64,000 bases of DNA from Traorella massiliensis (GCF_900104665.1 NZ_LT629967.1:38455-102454); one strand, 5' to 3'; numbered from the stretch's first letter, positions 14,245-24,483 are shown. Numbers and translations are program-made. Notes: generated from the sequence alone by a model not told the origin.

Positions 14245-15701
14245 TCTCTTTCCTCCTTCAACAGTTCACAAAACTGTTTCCATTCTGTAATAATTGCGCA
14301 AGGATGAGTTTTTTCAATAGCGTTTTTTCTTTCTTCGTCAAAAACAACACCTACTGAAAAAGCAGCCATATTTTTAGCGGCCATTACATCACTTGGCGAA
14401 TCACCACAATAAATTAAATCATCATGCCCTTTGTTTAAAAGAGCACATCCTTTTAATAAACCATCTGGATCAGGTTTTGCCTTCTCCATCTGTTCTTTAC
14501 ATACCACAACATCAAAGTAACTATCAATGCCACAGAAAGCTAATCCATGTTTCACTGTTGATTCCACTTTATTAGAAACAGCACCTATCGCATAACCGTT
14601 TTCTTTACAGTAATCCAGCATCTCTACGACACCCGGCAATACCTTGACCATTTCATCGTGATGAGCAAGATTATATTCCCGATATTCCCGTGCATATTGA
14701 TCAATCGTCGCTCCATCAGCTTCTGGATATAATTCTTTTAATGTTACTTCAAGAGGCGGTCCCGATAAATTCTTATACTCAGCAGGACTTAATTCCTTTT
14801 GTAAAGCATGACGTTCAATCACATGCTTATAACTAGCCGTTATCAGAGGTATCGTATCAATCAGGGTACCATCCACATCAAATAGAATAACTGGTTTTTC
14901 TTTCTTAAACGGATAATAATTCTTAAAGACACGGTCGTATACACCTAAAAGACCTAACAGACCGATCAGAATCAATGCCACAGAAACAAGCTGAGCTGTT
15001 TTCAGCGGACCAATCATCAATGAGTCTGTTCTAAAACCTTCAATAAAGAAACGAATCATTCCTTCCCACATAAAGTAAGCATACATGAGGTCTCCACGTT
15101 TCTTTCGCCCATAACGATTAAATATAAAACGAATCAGAATAAATCCGATCAGGTTTCCTATACCTTCATAAAGAAAGGTTGGCATATGATAAGCACCATC
15201 AATATACATTCCATCTTTAATGAAATCCGGCAGCCAATTTAAGCTTTCAGAACTTACAACAGGTCCAAAAGCCTCCTGATTGACAAAATTCCCCCATCTG
15301 CCAATCATCTGTCCAATTAATACATTTGGAAATATCGCATCTCCAAAGCGTAAAAGATGGATCTTATTTTTCCGGCAGTAATATATTGAAAATATAACTG
15401 CCGCAAATACACCGCCATGAAATGCAAGTCCGCCTTCCCAGATATATAATATAGAGATCGGATCTTTTACATAACGCTGCCACTCAAACGCACAGTACCA
15501 AAGACGTGCCCCAACATAAGCAACTGGCAATAAATAGAAAAGAAAATCCTCGATCTTTTCTTTATCAACTTTCATCTTTAATAAAGTATGCCGTGACAAA
15601 TAATATGCAACGATAAAACCTAAAATGCTTAACACTGCATACCACGTAATTGACAAGGGACCAATTTCAAGAAAAATCTGTCTTGTTGGAAAAAAACTCA
15701 T
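14214..15701 (-). CDS. lgt: Fused prolipoprotein diacylglyceryl transferase and PpaX-like HAD phosphatase
   Basis: A 495-residue protein made of two enzymes. Residues 1 to about 260 are Lgt, a polytopic membrane enzyme that adds diacylglycerol to the lipobox cysteine; the signature GRWGNFVNQEAFG is at 134-146. Residues from about 270 are a HAD phosphatase opening with VILFDVDGTLID and ending with CGDSPSDVMAAKN. In Bacillus, hprK, lgt and the pyrophosphatase gene ppaX are separate neighbours, so this looks like an lgt-ppaX gene fusion in the same order. It would hold the HAD domain at the inner membrane face. The start overlaps the hprK stop by four bases. Confidence 0.93.
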   Translation of the reverse strand: MSFFPTRQIFLEIGPLSITWYAVLSILGFIVAYYLSRHTLLKMKVDKEKIEDFLFYLLPVAYVGARLWYCAFEWQRYVKDPISILYIWEGGLAFHGGVFAAVIFSIYYCRKNKIHLLRFGDAIFPNVLIGQMIGRWGNFVNQEAFGPVVSSESLNWLPDFIKDGMYIDGAYHMPTFLYEGIGNLIGFILIRFIFNRYGRKKRGDLMYAYFMWEGMIRFFIEGFRTDSLMIGPLKTAQLVSVALILIGLLGLLGVYDRVFKNYYPFKKEKPVILFDVDGTLIDTIPLITASYKHVIERHALQKELSPAEYKNLSGPPLEVTLKELYPEADGATIDQYAREYREYNLAHHDEMVKVLPGVVEMLDYCKENGYAIGAVSNKVESTVKHGLAFCGIDSYFDVVVCKEQMEKAKPDPDGLLKGCALLNKGHDDLIYCGDSPSDVMAAKNMAAFSVGVVFDEERKNAIEKTHPCAIITEWKQFCELLKEEREWSDNSTLLW

Positions 15702-16648
15702 GATTCATTTCCTCCGTTCTTGTTGAACTCAATATAGCGAAGAATCCTTTCCTCGAACTCTTTAGCGCTATCCTGCCCCATGCTGCTAAGCAGATAATTC
15801 GTCACCGCTGACTCAATGATTGCTGCCATAGAACGCCCTTCTTTGACTGGAAGTTCGAGCTTTGGAATAGAAACACCTAAAATATCCTTATATTTCTTTT
15901 TTTCTATACCTACACGATCATAATCTTTTTCGACTTGCCATGGTTCTAAATGAATATTTAAATCTATCTTCGTTTTATCTAATACACTGCTGACACCAAA
16001 CATCTTCGATACATTAATAATTCCAACACCACGTATTTCTAACATTTCTTTTAATACAGGCGGTGACTGACCGATAATTTCCTGATGCATCAAAAAACAA
16101 TCAACACGGTCATCGGCTATCAAAAGATGACCCTTTTTAATTAGTTCCAGGGCGATTTCGCTTTTACCCATACCACTCTCTCCTGTGAGCAGTACGCCTT
16201 TCCCATAGATCTGTACCAAAACTCCATGCAATGAAGTCATAGGTGCCATCTTTTCATCTAAAAAAGTAACAGTATCAATGATGACACGATAGGTTTCTTC
16301 ATGTGTACATAACACTGGAAATTTTTTTCGCTGTGCAATTTCACGAAGAAGATCCGGACACTGAGCTCCATGAGTAATGATGATACAAGGCGTTTCATCC
16401 TGTGTCAGGTATTCAAAGCTCGTGAATTGAGCCTCATGACTCATGCCCTGAATATACCCCATTTCTTTATTACCCAAAATAACGATCCTCTCACGTTGCG
16501 AATGAAGATAATAACCTGTCAATTCCAATCCGGGACGATTAGTATCCGCTACGAGAATCTCCCTTTCTAAAGAGAGTTCATCACCAGTCACTTGAACATA
16601 ATTTAAATGCTCTTTCAAATCTTTTACAGTAACTTTTCTTTCTCCCAT
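15698..16648 (-). CDS. hprK: HPr kinase/phosphorylase
   Basis: A 316-residue enzyme that phosphorylates HPr on serine 46 and reverses the reaction, controlling carbon catabolite repression. It shows the P-loop GESGMGKS (156-163), the preceding H141 and the C-terminal family signature LEIRGVGIINVSKMFGV. It begins one base after uvrA ends and overlaps lgt by four bases. The phosphorylase reaction releases pyrophosphate, which fits the PpaX-like domain encoded next. Confidence 0.96.
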   Translation of the reverse strand: MGERKVTVKDLKEHLNYVQVTGDELSLEREILVADTNRPGLELTGYYLHSQRERIVILGNKEMGYIQGMSHEAQFTSFEYLTQDETPCIIITHGAQCPDLLREIAQRKKFPVLCTHEETYRVIIDTVTFLDEKMAPMTSLHGVLVQIYGKGVLLTGESGMGKSEIALELIKKGHLLIADDRVDCFLMHQEIIGQSPPVLKEMLEIRGVGIINVSKMFGVSSVLDKTKIDLNIHLEPWQVEKDYDRVGIEKKKYKDILGVSIPKLELPVKEGRSMAAIIESAVTNYLLSSMGQDSAKEFEERILRYIEFNKNGGNES

Positions 16649-16649
16649 C

Positions 16650-19469
16650 TTATCCCTCCATGACTTTCTTCAGATACTGTCCAGTATAGCTCTTTTCACA
16701 GGCAATCACTTCATCAACACTTCCGCTAACGATTAGCTGACCACCCTCATCGCCGCCTTCTGGTCCTAAATCAATAATGTAATCTGCACATTTAATAACG
16801 TCAAGATTATGTTCAATAACAATGACCGTATCACCATTATCCACAATACGCATCAACACTTCCATTAATTTCTTCACATCATGTGTATGCAACCCTGTCG
16901 TTGGTTCATCAAGAACAAAAAGTGTCTTACCAGTTGCCTTTCGCTGAAGTTCACTCGCCAGTTTGACACGCTGTGCCTCGCCTCCTGAAAGCGTTGTTGC
17001 ACTTTGTCCAAGCTTTACATAACCTAAACCAACATCCTGCAATGTTTTTAAACGATGAGCAATCTTTGGAACATTCTTGAAAAATTCCACACTTTCCTCA
17101 ACGCTCATCTCCAATACATCATAAATATTCTTTCCTTTATATGTAACAGCTAAAGTTTCCTCATTATATCGTTTACCTTCACAAACATCACATGGTACAT
17201 AAACATCAGGAAGGAAATGCATTGATATTTTTAAGATACCATCTCCCTGACAAGCTTCACAACGCCCGCCTTTGACATTAAATGAAAATCTTCCTTTATC
17301 ATAACCACGCATCTTGGCATCATTTGTCTGAGCAAAAAGTTCACGAATATCATCAAAAACACCTGTATAAGTAGCAGGATTTGAACGTGGTGTACGCCCA
17401 ATCGGATCCTGTGAAATATCAATGATCTTATCAATATTTTTTAGTCCTTTGATCTTCTTACATGCCCCCGGTTCAACACGTGTCCTTCCTAATGCCGCCT
17501 GAATTCCCTTTGTCAAAACTTCATTTACTAATGAACTCTTACCGCTGCCGCTCACTCCGGTAACAACGCAAAGAGTTCCCAAAGGTATTTTCACATCAAT
17601 ATTTTTTAAATTATTTTGTGTAGCACCTACGATCTCTAAATATTTACCATTTCCTTTACGACGTTTTTCAGGAATTGGGATCGACCATCTCTTAGAAAGA
17701 TAATTTCCGGTAATTGAATTTTCATTCTTCATGATTTCCTGCGGGGTACCACAAGCAACCAGTTCACCGCCATGAATTCCCGCATACGGACCAATATCGA
17801 TGATATAATCACTTTCCATCATCGTTTCTTCATCATGTTCCACGACAATCAGCGAATTCCCTAGATCACGCATCGCTTTCAGCGACTCAATCAAACGTGC
17901 ATTATCACGCTGATGCAAACCAATGCTCGGCTCATCTAAAACATAAAGAACTCCGGAAAGATGGCTGCCAATCTGAGTAGCCAATCGGATACGCTGCGCT
18001 TCTCCACCACTCAGCGTTCCAGCCAATCGATCAAGTGTCAGATAATTCAACCCGACATTATTCAAAAACTGGCAACGTTCCCTGATTTCTTTTAAAATCA
18101 ATTTGCTGATTTCCTGCTGTTTTGGTGTTAGTTCCAAATGATCCATAAATTCTAATGCCTGTTTGATCGACATCTGTGTCCACTCATAAATATTCTTACC
18201 ACCGACTCTTACACTTAAAGCCTGGCGATTCAAACGTTTACCTCCACAAGTCGGACAAGTAGACTCACTTAAAAAACTGCCATACCATTCCCTAGAAAAT
18301 GAAGATGTCGTCTCTGCATATCTTCTTTCGATCAGCTTACAGACACCCTCGATATATTCTGTTTTATTATAACTATTGCCATTTTTCGAAGTAATCGTAT
18401 AAGAAATCGGCTCATCTGCACCTTCACAGATAATCCTCATTTCTTTCTTTGTCATTTGATTCAACGGCTTATCAATATCAATATGATAATGATCCAATAA
18501 TGCCTTAAATCGTAACCATTCGATATTCTCTTTTACAATAATATTCTTATAGTAAGCAATACCACCCTGACGTATCGTTTTTGTCTTATCTGGCATCAGA
18601 TAATTCAAATTCACCTTCTGGGTAACACCTAACCCTTTACATGTTTCACAAGCTCCTAAAGGTGCGTTAAATGAGAAAAGACGGGGTTCTAGCGTAGGTA
18701 CGCTAAATCCGCATATCTTACAGCTAAAATTCTCAGAGAAAAGAATTTCTTCATTGTTATAGCAGACAAGTGCCATTCCTTTTCCTAATTTCAAAGCACT
18801 CTCCAATGAGTCATTCAAACGTGAACGATCGTTTGATTTCACAATACGATCCACAACGACATCAATAGTATGTTTAATATTCTTATCTAATAATTTAACA
18901 TCCTCAATATATTTAATTTCACCATCAACACGAACACGCACATAACCTTCAGAGCGCAATGACTCTAAAAGATCTTTGTGTGTTCCCTTCTTATTAACAA
19001 CCACCGGAGCACAAATCATGATTCGTGTTTTATCTTCAATCTCCATGATGCGATCTACCATCTGTTTGATCGTCTGCCCTTCAATCGGCTCATTATGATC
19101 CGGACAGTAAGGCACGCCGATACGTGCATACAAAAGACGTAAATAATCATAAATCTCAGTTACCGTTCCTACAGTACTTCGTGGATTATTGTGCGTTGTT
19201 TTCTGATCGATCGAAATCGCCGGTGACAACCCTTCTATACTATCAACATCAGGCTTTTCACTATTACCCAGAAACTGTCGAGCATAGGCACTTAAACTTT
19301 CCATATATCTGCGTTGACCTTCAGCATAAATCGTATCAAAAGCCAGTGAAGTCTTACCACTCCCGCTGACACCAGTCATGATCACAAATTTATTACGTGG
19401 AATCTCAACATCTATATTTTTCAGATTATTCTCTCTGGCACCTTTTATAACTATCTTATCATTCGACAT
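16650..19469 (-). CDS. uvrA: Excinuclease ABC subunit A
   Basis: A 939-residue damage-recognition ATPase of nucleotide excision repair. It has two ABC modules with Walker A GVSGSGKTS near residue 30 and GVSGSGKSS near 640, two LSGGEAQR signatures and the zinc clusters CKICG/CETC, CPTCGG and CEACQ/CDVC. The start is ATG 19469, five bases after GGAGG; a TTG four codons earlier overlaps the ribosome binding site. A promoter with TATAAT at 19492-19497 lies upstream. It heads the operon uvrA-hprK-lgt/ppaX-trxB-mazG-like. Confidence 0.96.
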   Translation of the reverse strand: MSNDKIVIKGARENNLKNIDVEIPRNKFVIMTGVSGSGKTSLAFDTIYAEGQRRYMESLSAYARQFLGNSEKPDVDSIEGLSPAISIDQKTTHNNPRSTVGTVTEIYDYLRLLYARIGVPYCPDHNEPIEGQTIKQMVDRIMEIEDKTRIMICAPVVVNKKGTHKDLLESLRSEGYVRVRVDGEIKYIEDVKLLDKNIKHTIDVVVDRIVKSNDRSRLNDSLESALKLGKGMALVCYNNEEILFSENFSCKICGFSVPTLEPRLFSFNAPLGACETCKGLGVTQKVNLNYLMPDKTKTIRQGGIAYYKNIIVKENIEWLRFKALLDHYHIDIDKPLNQMTKKEMRIICEGADEPISYTITSKNGNSYNKTEYIEGVCKLIERRYAETTSSFSREWYGSFLSESTCPTCGGKRLNRQALSVRVGGKNIYEWTQMSIKQALEFMDHLELTPKQQEISKLILKEIRERCQFLNNVGLNYLTLDRLAGTLSGGEAQRIRLATQIGSHLSGVLYVLDEPSIGLHQRDNARLIESLKAMRDLGNSLIVVEHDEETMMESDYIIDIGPYAGIHGGELVACGTPQEIMKNENSITGNYLSKRWSIPIPEKRRKGNGKYLEIVGATQNNLKNIDVKIPLGTLCVVTGVSGSGKSSLVNEVLTKGIQAALGRTRVEPGACKKIKGLKNIDKIIDISQDPIGRTPRSNPATYTGVFDDIRELFAQTNDAKMRGYDKGRFSFNVKGGRCEACQGDGILKISMHFLPDVYVPCDVCEGKRYNEETLAVTYKGKNIYDVLEMSVEESVEFFKNVPKIAHRLKTLQDVGLGYVKLGQSATTLSGGEAQRVKLASELQRKATGKTLFVLDEPTTGLHTHDVKKLMEVLMRIVDNGDTVIVIEHNLDVIKCADYIIDLGPEGGDEGGQLIVSGSVDEVIACEKSYTGQYLKKVMEG

Positions 19470-19491
19470 AGCATCCTCCAAATTCCTTCTT

Positions 19492-19520
19492 ATTATACCC
19501 CAGTTTATCCGTCATTGAAA
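19492..19520 (-). promoter_or_regulatory. Promoter of the uvrA operon
   Basis: On the minus strand, TTTCAA and TATAAT are separated by 17 bases, with the start of uvrA about 22 bases farther on. The -10 is consensus, the -35 weak. I saw no clear LexA/DinR box. The rest of the 19482-19766 gap is AT-rich and otherwise featureless. Confidence 0.5.
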
Positions 19521-19766
19521 TATATTTGACTCTTTTAACAAAACCTCAAAAATCAGACAAATAACACCAAAGATATCATAAAACATCATTATTATATCAT
19601 ATTTTATATCATAAAATAAATAAAATAGAATAAAATATCATTTTTAATAATTATTCGATATTTTTAAACATATTTTCAATCTAAAACAATCTTCCCCATT
19701 AACAATTCTCTAACAATGATCTGATACAATTCAAATCAAACAAAGATCATCAAGAAAGGAAAGAAT

Positions 19767-20667
19767 ATGAAAATGAAATTTAATATCCGTATAAAAACAA
19801 AAACATATCATAATATTTTCCCTGCCCTACTCTTCCCGCCTCTAACTATTACCTTCCTGCTAACCTTCATATCCGCTTTACTTTTAACACTTATCTTTCT
19901 TTACGATTTAAGCGATACAGCATTTGCTTATTCAACTTATATTCTTTCTTTTTATTCACTGATCATTTTATGTATCGCAATCTATAAAAATATTCAGAAG
20001 TTCTATCATATCCTTCAAATGCATCCATGGGGCAATAAACTGATCCATGATCATGAATTCAAAGTACAGCTCTCTCTCTACTTCCTTATTTTTAAATCTG
20101 ATCTATGCGCTATTTAAAGGCTTAAGCGGTTATTATTTTCAATCCAGCTGGCTCATTAGTATTGCCTTCTATTATATGATACTCAGCATCATGCGTTTTC
20201 TGCTTTTAAGAAAAGATCGCAAAATTAAAAAGCAGCTTCATCGTAAGATCATCGAAGAACTTAAAACTTACCGCTTTTGTGGTTATCTCATGTTTCTTTT
20301 AAATATCGCCGTGACTGCTATTGTCCTTCAAATGATTCACAACGCTAAATACTATGAATATCCCGGAACTCTCATATATGCATTTGCTGCATATACCTTC
20401 TATTCCTTAATCAGTGCCACGATCAATTTGATCCGTTATCGTTCAATCAACCGCCCCATCCTTTCTGCCGCTAAAATTCTGAGTCTTGCAAATGCTCTTA
20501 TTTCTATCTTAGCACTTCAAACCGCCATGTTTGTGCAATTTGGCAATGGTGAATCATCTATTTTGATTTTAAATGGCATTACTGGCAGTACTGTATGCCT
20601 AAGCATCTTTATCATGGCGATCCTAATGATCGTTCATTCCACAAAAAAATTCAAAAAATTACAATAA
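19767..20667 (+). pseudogene. Polytopic membrane protein gene, frameshifted at a (CT)5 tract
   Basis: The frame from ATG 19767, behind AAGAAAGGAAAG, encodes an N-terminal cytoplasmic segment and two or three membrane segments, then leaves frame near 20080 and ends at TAA 20115-20117. A second frame, open from 20047 to 20667, carries the remaining membrane segments (LIYALFKGLSGYYFQ and onward). The two overlap at a CT repeat, (CT)5 at 20070-20079; one more CT would fuse them into a 300-residue protein reading QLSLSTSLFLNLIYALF. I do not recognise the family. It may be a pseudogene, a phase-variable gene or an assembly error. Confidence 0.65.
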
Positions 20668-21444
20668 ATGAAAAATCGGCTTCATTTTTTCAAATGTCAC
20701 AAATTCTTTAAAACCCATGTCTTTAACGATCTCTTTTACTTCTTCAATCTTATAACCAACATGTTCTTTTTGATGGGTATCGCTCCCAAAGGTCAGAATT
20801 TTACCGCCCAAATCATAATACATCTTTAAAATCTTTCTAGATGGAGTCAGATCCGAAAGATGATATCTGAAATTCGAAGTATTGACCTCGATTCCTTTGC
20901 CATCTGAAATAGCTTTTTTCAATATTTCCATCAAAATATCTTCTACCTGATCATCTTCATATTCACCATAAGGATCATCACGCTTGATTGCATCCAAATG
21001 ACCTAATACACTATAATCTTTATATAACTGCATACACTGATAAATTTCCTGATAATACGCTTCATTAATTTCTTTCTGACTCTTTCCTTTCTGAAACTGT
21101 TGATTCCAGAATTCCAGATCCTGTATCTGATGACATGAAAGGATGATAAAATCAAAATCATACATATCAAAATCTTTTTGAAAAAGAGGAACCGTATGCG
21201 TCTGAACACCAAATTCTGCACCCCATTTTAAAACGATCTGATTTTGATATTTTTCTTTACATGCTTCATATCTCATTCGATATTCTTTTAAAGGACAGTC
21301 CTGATTCACCAGTATATTATGATCAACATGATCAGTAAAACAAATTTCCTGGATTTTCTTTTCAATGGCACAACGAATTTCATCTTCCATATCAAACTGT
21401 GAATCCGGACTAAAGGAAGTATGCATATGATAATCTGTTAACAT
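20659..21444 (-). CDS. PHP-domain phosphatase, histidinol-phosphatase (HisJ) type
   Basis: A 261-residue metal-dependent phosphatase of the PHP family. It opens with DYHMHTSFSPDS, then CFTDHVDHN, HCHQIQ-like CHQ, GHLDAI and the C-terminal TFGSDTHQ, the ordered histidine/aspartate ligands of the trinuclear site. HisJ enzymes remove phosphate from L-histidinol phosphate, but no other histidine genes are nearby, so the substrate is uncertain. The start follows GGAGGGATAAC. Its 3' end overlaps the convergent membrane-protein gene by nine bases. Confidence 0.85.
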   Translation of the reverse strand: MLTDYHMHTSFSPDSQFDMEDEIRCAIEKKIQEICFTDHVDHNILVNQDCPLKEYRMRYEACKEKYQNQIVLKWGAEFGVQTHTVPLFQKDFDMYDFDFIILSCHQIQDLEFWNQQFQKGKSQKEINEAYYQEIYQCMQLYKDYSVLGHLDAIKRDDPYGEYEDDQVEDILMEILKKAISDGKGIEVNTSNFRYHLSDLTPSRKILKMYYDLGGKILTFGSDTHQKEHVGYKIEEVKEIVKDMGFKEFVTFEKMKPIFHLL

Positions 21445-21580
21445 GTTATCCCTCCTGCTTTTTCATTTTATAATGAAAATATGAGCTTTTCAATTCAATC
21501 CATCTGATTTTGCATATCTTTTACATCCTTCTTGTTTATAAATATCATAAGGAGTGGTATGATACTGCAGTGGAGGAAAT

Positions 21581-22129
21581 ATGCGTAGAAAAGATGTTTT
21601 ATTCAAATTATTTTATTCAACTTTCTATTTAAGTACTTTTACATTTGGGGGTGGCTATGTGATCGTCACCCTTATGAAACAAAAATTTGTAGATGAACTG
21701 CATTGGATCGAAGAAGATGAAATGCTTGATCTAGTGGCAATTGCCCAAAGTGCTCCAGGTCCTATTGCTATCAACGGTGCTATCTCCGTCGGTTACAAGA
21801 TAGCAGGTATCCCAGGTGCCGGGATTGCGGTATTAGGCTGTGCACTGCCGCCATTGATCATTTTATCCATCATTTCTTTTTTCTATCAGATGTTTATCGA
21901 AAACCTGCTGATCCAGCTGCTGCTCTCTGGCATGCAGGCCGGAGTAGGCGCTTTGATTGCCAGCGTTGTTATTGATATGGTCATCGGCATGGATAAAAGT
22001 CTGCTTTCCTATGCGATCCTAATCGGTGCTTTTATTGCTAATTACTTTTTTGATATCAATGTAGCTTATATTATCTTATTCTGTATCCTGCTAGGCATCA
22101 TCCTTAGCAAAAGGAGGAAAAAAACATGA
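21581..22129 (+). CDS. Chromate-transport (CHR) family protein, first half
   Basis: A 182-residue membrane protein with the CHR family motif TFGGGYVIVTLM near residue 22 and AQSAPGPIAINGAISVGYK in the middle. Full-length ChrA has two such domains; here, as in many Firmicutes, they are encoded by two genes, this one and the next. The pair probably forms a heterodimeric anion exporter in the cytoplasmic membrane; chromate itself is only one possible substrate. The start follows GGAGGAAAT. The stop overlaps the partner's start by four bases. Confidence 0.88.
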   Translation: MRRKDVLFKLFYSTFYLSTFTFGGGYVIVTLMKQKFVDELHWIEEDEMLDLVAIAQSAPGPIAINGAISVGYKIAGIPGAGIAVLGCALPPLIILSIISFFYQMFIENLLIQLLLSGMQAGVGALIASVVIDMVIGMDKSLLSYAILIGAFIANYFFDINVAYIILFCILLGIILSKRRKKT

Positions 22130-22671
22130 TTTATTTACAATTAATTCTTAGTTTCCTTCAAGTAGGCTTATTTTCTTTTGGCGGTGGCTATGCCTCTATC
22201 GCCTTGATCGAAGAACAGGTGGTTTCCACACACCATTGGCTAAGTCTTCAGGAATTTAATGATCTTGTCACCATTTCACAGATGACACCGGGACCGGTTG
22301 CTTTAAATTCCGCTACCTTTGTAGGTACTAAAATAGCAGGACTTTCCGGAGCCATCACCGCAACTCTTGCCTGCATTCTGCCTAGCTGTATCATCGTAGG
22401 TCTTATTTCATATTTTTATTTCAAATATAAAAATCTAAGTATCATCCAAACGATTCTAAAAGCTCTGCGTCCTGCTGTCATTGCTTTAATTGCTTGTGCA
22501 GGACTGCTCATCATCAGTTCCAGCTTTTTCCCTGATGGTTCAACATTTAAACTCACATCACTTATCAATTTTTGTTTAGCTTTATTTCTATTACGCAAAT
22601 ATAAATGGAATCCGATTCTGGTCATGGTCATAAGCGGGCTATGTGAAGTGGGATTTTACTATATTCTCTAG
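22126..22671 (+). CDS. Chromate-transport (CHR) family protein, second half
   Basis: A 181-residue membrane protein with FSFGGGYASIALIEEQ near residue 17 and SQMTPGPVALNSATFVGTK, the matching motifs of the second CHR domain. It is coupled to the preceding gene by an ATGA overlap, has its own AAAGGAGG site and is followed by a strong terminator, so the two form a complete two-gene operon. Confidence 0.88.
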   Translation: MIYLQLILSFLQVGLFSFGGGYASIALIEEQVVSTHHWLSLQEFNDLVTISQMTPGPVALNSATFVGTKIAGLSGAITATLACILPSCIIVGLISYFYFKYKNLSIIQTILKALRPAVIALIACAGLLIISSSFFPDGSTFKLTSLINFCLALFLLRKYKWNPILVMVISGLCEVGFYYIL

Positions 22672-22672
22672 C

Positions 22673-22698
22673 ATAAAAGCCTCTTTCGAGGCTTTTAT
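22673..22698. terminator. Bidirectional terminator after the CHR operon
   Basis: ATAAAAGCCTC (22673-22683) pairs with GAGGCTTTTAT (22688-22698). It serves the plus-strand CHR operon and the convergent lipoprotein gene. Confidence 0.9.
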
Positions 22699-24425
22699 TT
22701 ATTATTTTCGATATATTCATCAATTTCCTGTTCAATGATCTCAAAATGAACTGTACCTGCATCTAACAATGCCTGATTAAATGAAAGTGCATCAAAGTTA
22801 TCACCTAAGGCATCTTCGGCTTCTTCTCTTAATGAAAGTACTTCATATGTTCCTAAAGAATAAGGAGCATACATTGCCGGACGTAAAACAGCATCTTCAT
22901 AAAGTGCTTGCGCAATATCTGAAACAAGACCCATCTCATCTAAATAATTCGCAATATCTTCACTTTGCCAGCCATTATAATTCACCTGTAAACCAATATA
23001 TTCATTTAACATTCTATTTAGATAGCTATATAAACGCATATATTCCTGAAAATCCTCAGACCCTATATTACCAATCCGGTAAGCATCCATGCCCACATAT
23101 TCTGCCCAGCCTTCACTACTTCCCAAATTATCTAAAAGATAATAAATATCCGGCTGATCATTCTGTACAGCATAGTTGTTCTGATAAAGGTGTCCAGGGA
23201 ATCCTTCATGAGCAAGTGTCGAAAATAAGTCTACTAAATCCGTATTAGACGGATTTACCTTGATTACGTTTAAATCAGGCGCATCGATCGGCGGTATCAC
23301 ATAATAGGCTGAAACCAGATCATTCGCCACAGTAGCATCTAAATAATCAACACGATATGTCACCTGGTCAATGGCTGGAAATTCTTCATCCAGACAACCT
23401 TCCAAATAATGTACTAAATCTTCTGCATTATCTGCCGGAAGCTCAATATTTTCCAGTTCTGCATCAATATCTGAGCTAAACATGACATTGATCCAGCTAT
23501 AAATGGTATCATCAACTTCTTCCTCAACGATCTTGATCCACTCATCAACGCTACGCTCTTTTCCTACCTGTGTTTTCAAAAGATATTCAAAATATTCTTT
23601 ACCGTTTTCTCTTTCGGCCAAAGAACCTTGATTATCAGCCACCGGCAGTTCTTCATATAAAGCAATGATTTTTTCATAAGCTGGTTTTACATTATTTGCG
23701 ACAGCTTCAGTTACCTGATTTTCATAATCACTACGCTCTGCATCACTCAATTCTTCTAACTGCATGACTTCATTATGAAAATACTTTTCGATTTCTTCGC
23801 TCTCTAAAAAATTCCTGCACTGTTCTAGAATCGCTTCTTTTTCACTTTCTTTCTGGATATTGCCATTATCTGCCATTTCTCTGGTAGCTTCGATGCCCTC
23901 ACTGATATAACGATCTACATCATTCAATAAAGTAATAAAATCTTCAACATCTTCCTTATTCGAAATACGATATTCCGTCAAATTCGTAATCAGATTATCA
24001 TTTACTTTATTTTCACCAAAGCAAAAACCATAATCCATATAATAATTTTCATATTCGATATTATATTCCAGTTGAATTTCTAATAATCGATAAATTTTTT
24101 GCTGATCCCCAGTAAGCTCTTCTTTTTCAAATTCATGAAGCTGATCCAATTCTTCTTTTGAATCTTCAATAGCCTGTTTAGTAGATTCCAAAGTCAGACT
24201 TCCCCAGTTTACCGCTGGTTTCTCATAGCCTTTTTCTTCAGGATTGGCCAGCGTATAATGAAAAGTCAAAAAATCAGCTCCTACTTCTTCTTCAAACAAT
24301 TCATCTAAGTAAGTTTCAAACTGTGCCTGTGTTTCAGGATTTTCTCTGCTTTCATCCGTCTGATTACAAGCAAAAAGAGAGAAACTTGTACATAAAACTA
24401 AAAATATTTGTAATAATTTTTTCAT
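22695..24425 (-). CDS. DUF885-family lipoprotein, probable metallopeptidase
   Basis: A 576-residue protein with a lipoprotein signal peptide ending SLFAC (cysteine about residue 20), then an acidic linker. The DUF885 hallmarks are AHEGFPGHLYQ near residue 410 and SEGWAEYVGMDAYR near residue 440, giving an HExxxH-like zinc site and a downstream glutamate. Relatives are thought to be carboxypeptidase-like. The protein should be anchored on the outer face of the membrane. The gene stands alone, with a RBS AGAGGTGACTT and a terminator shared with the CHR operon. Confidence 0.85.
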   Translation of the reverse strand: MKKLLQIFLVLCTSFSLFACNQTDESRENPETQAQFETYLDELFEEEVGADFLTFHYTLANPEEKGYEKPAVNWGSLTLESTKQAIEDSKEELDQLHEFEKEELTGDQQKIYRLLEIQLEYNIEYENYYMDYGFCFGENKVNDNLITNLTEYRISNKEDVEDFITLLNDVDRYISEGIEATREMADNGNIQKESEKEAILEQCRNFLESEEIEKYFHNEVMQLEELSDAERSDYENQVTEAVANNVKPAYEKIIALYEELPVADNQGSLAERENGKEYFEYLLKTQVGKERSVDEWIKIVEEEVDDTIYSWINVMFSSDIDAELENIELPADNAEDLVHYLEGCLDEEFPAIDQVTYRVDYLDATVANDLVSAYYVIPPIDAPDLNVIKVNPSNTDLVDLFSTLAHEGFPGHLYQNNYAVQNDQPDIYYLLDNLGSSEGWAEYVGMDAYRIGNIGSEDFQEYMRLYSYLNRMLNEYIGLQVNYNGWQSEDIANYLDEMGLVSDIAQALYEDAVLRPAMYAPYSLGTYEVLSLREEAEDALGDNFDALSFNQALLDAGTVHFEIIEQEIDEYIENNK

Positions 24426-24483
24426 AAGTCACCTCTATCTTCTATTATACATAATAGCTAACAAAAAAGTAAGATAGTATTAT

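Noticed and set aside
20659-21444. Histidine biosynthesis locus
   Set aside because: Only the PHP phosphatase is present; no other his genes lie nearby, so a pathway claim is not supported.
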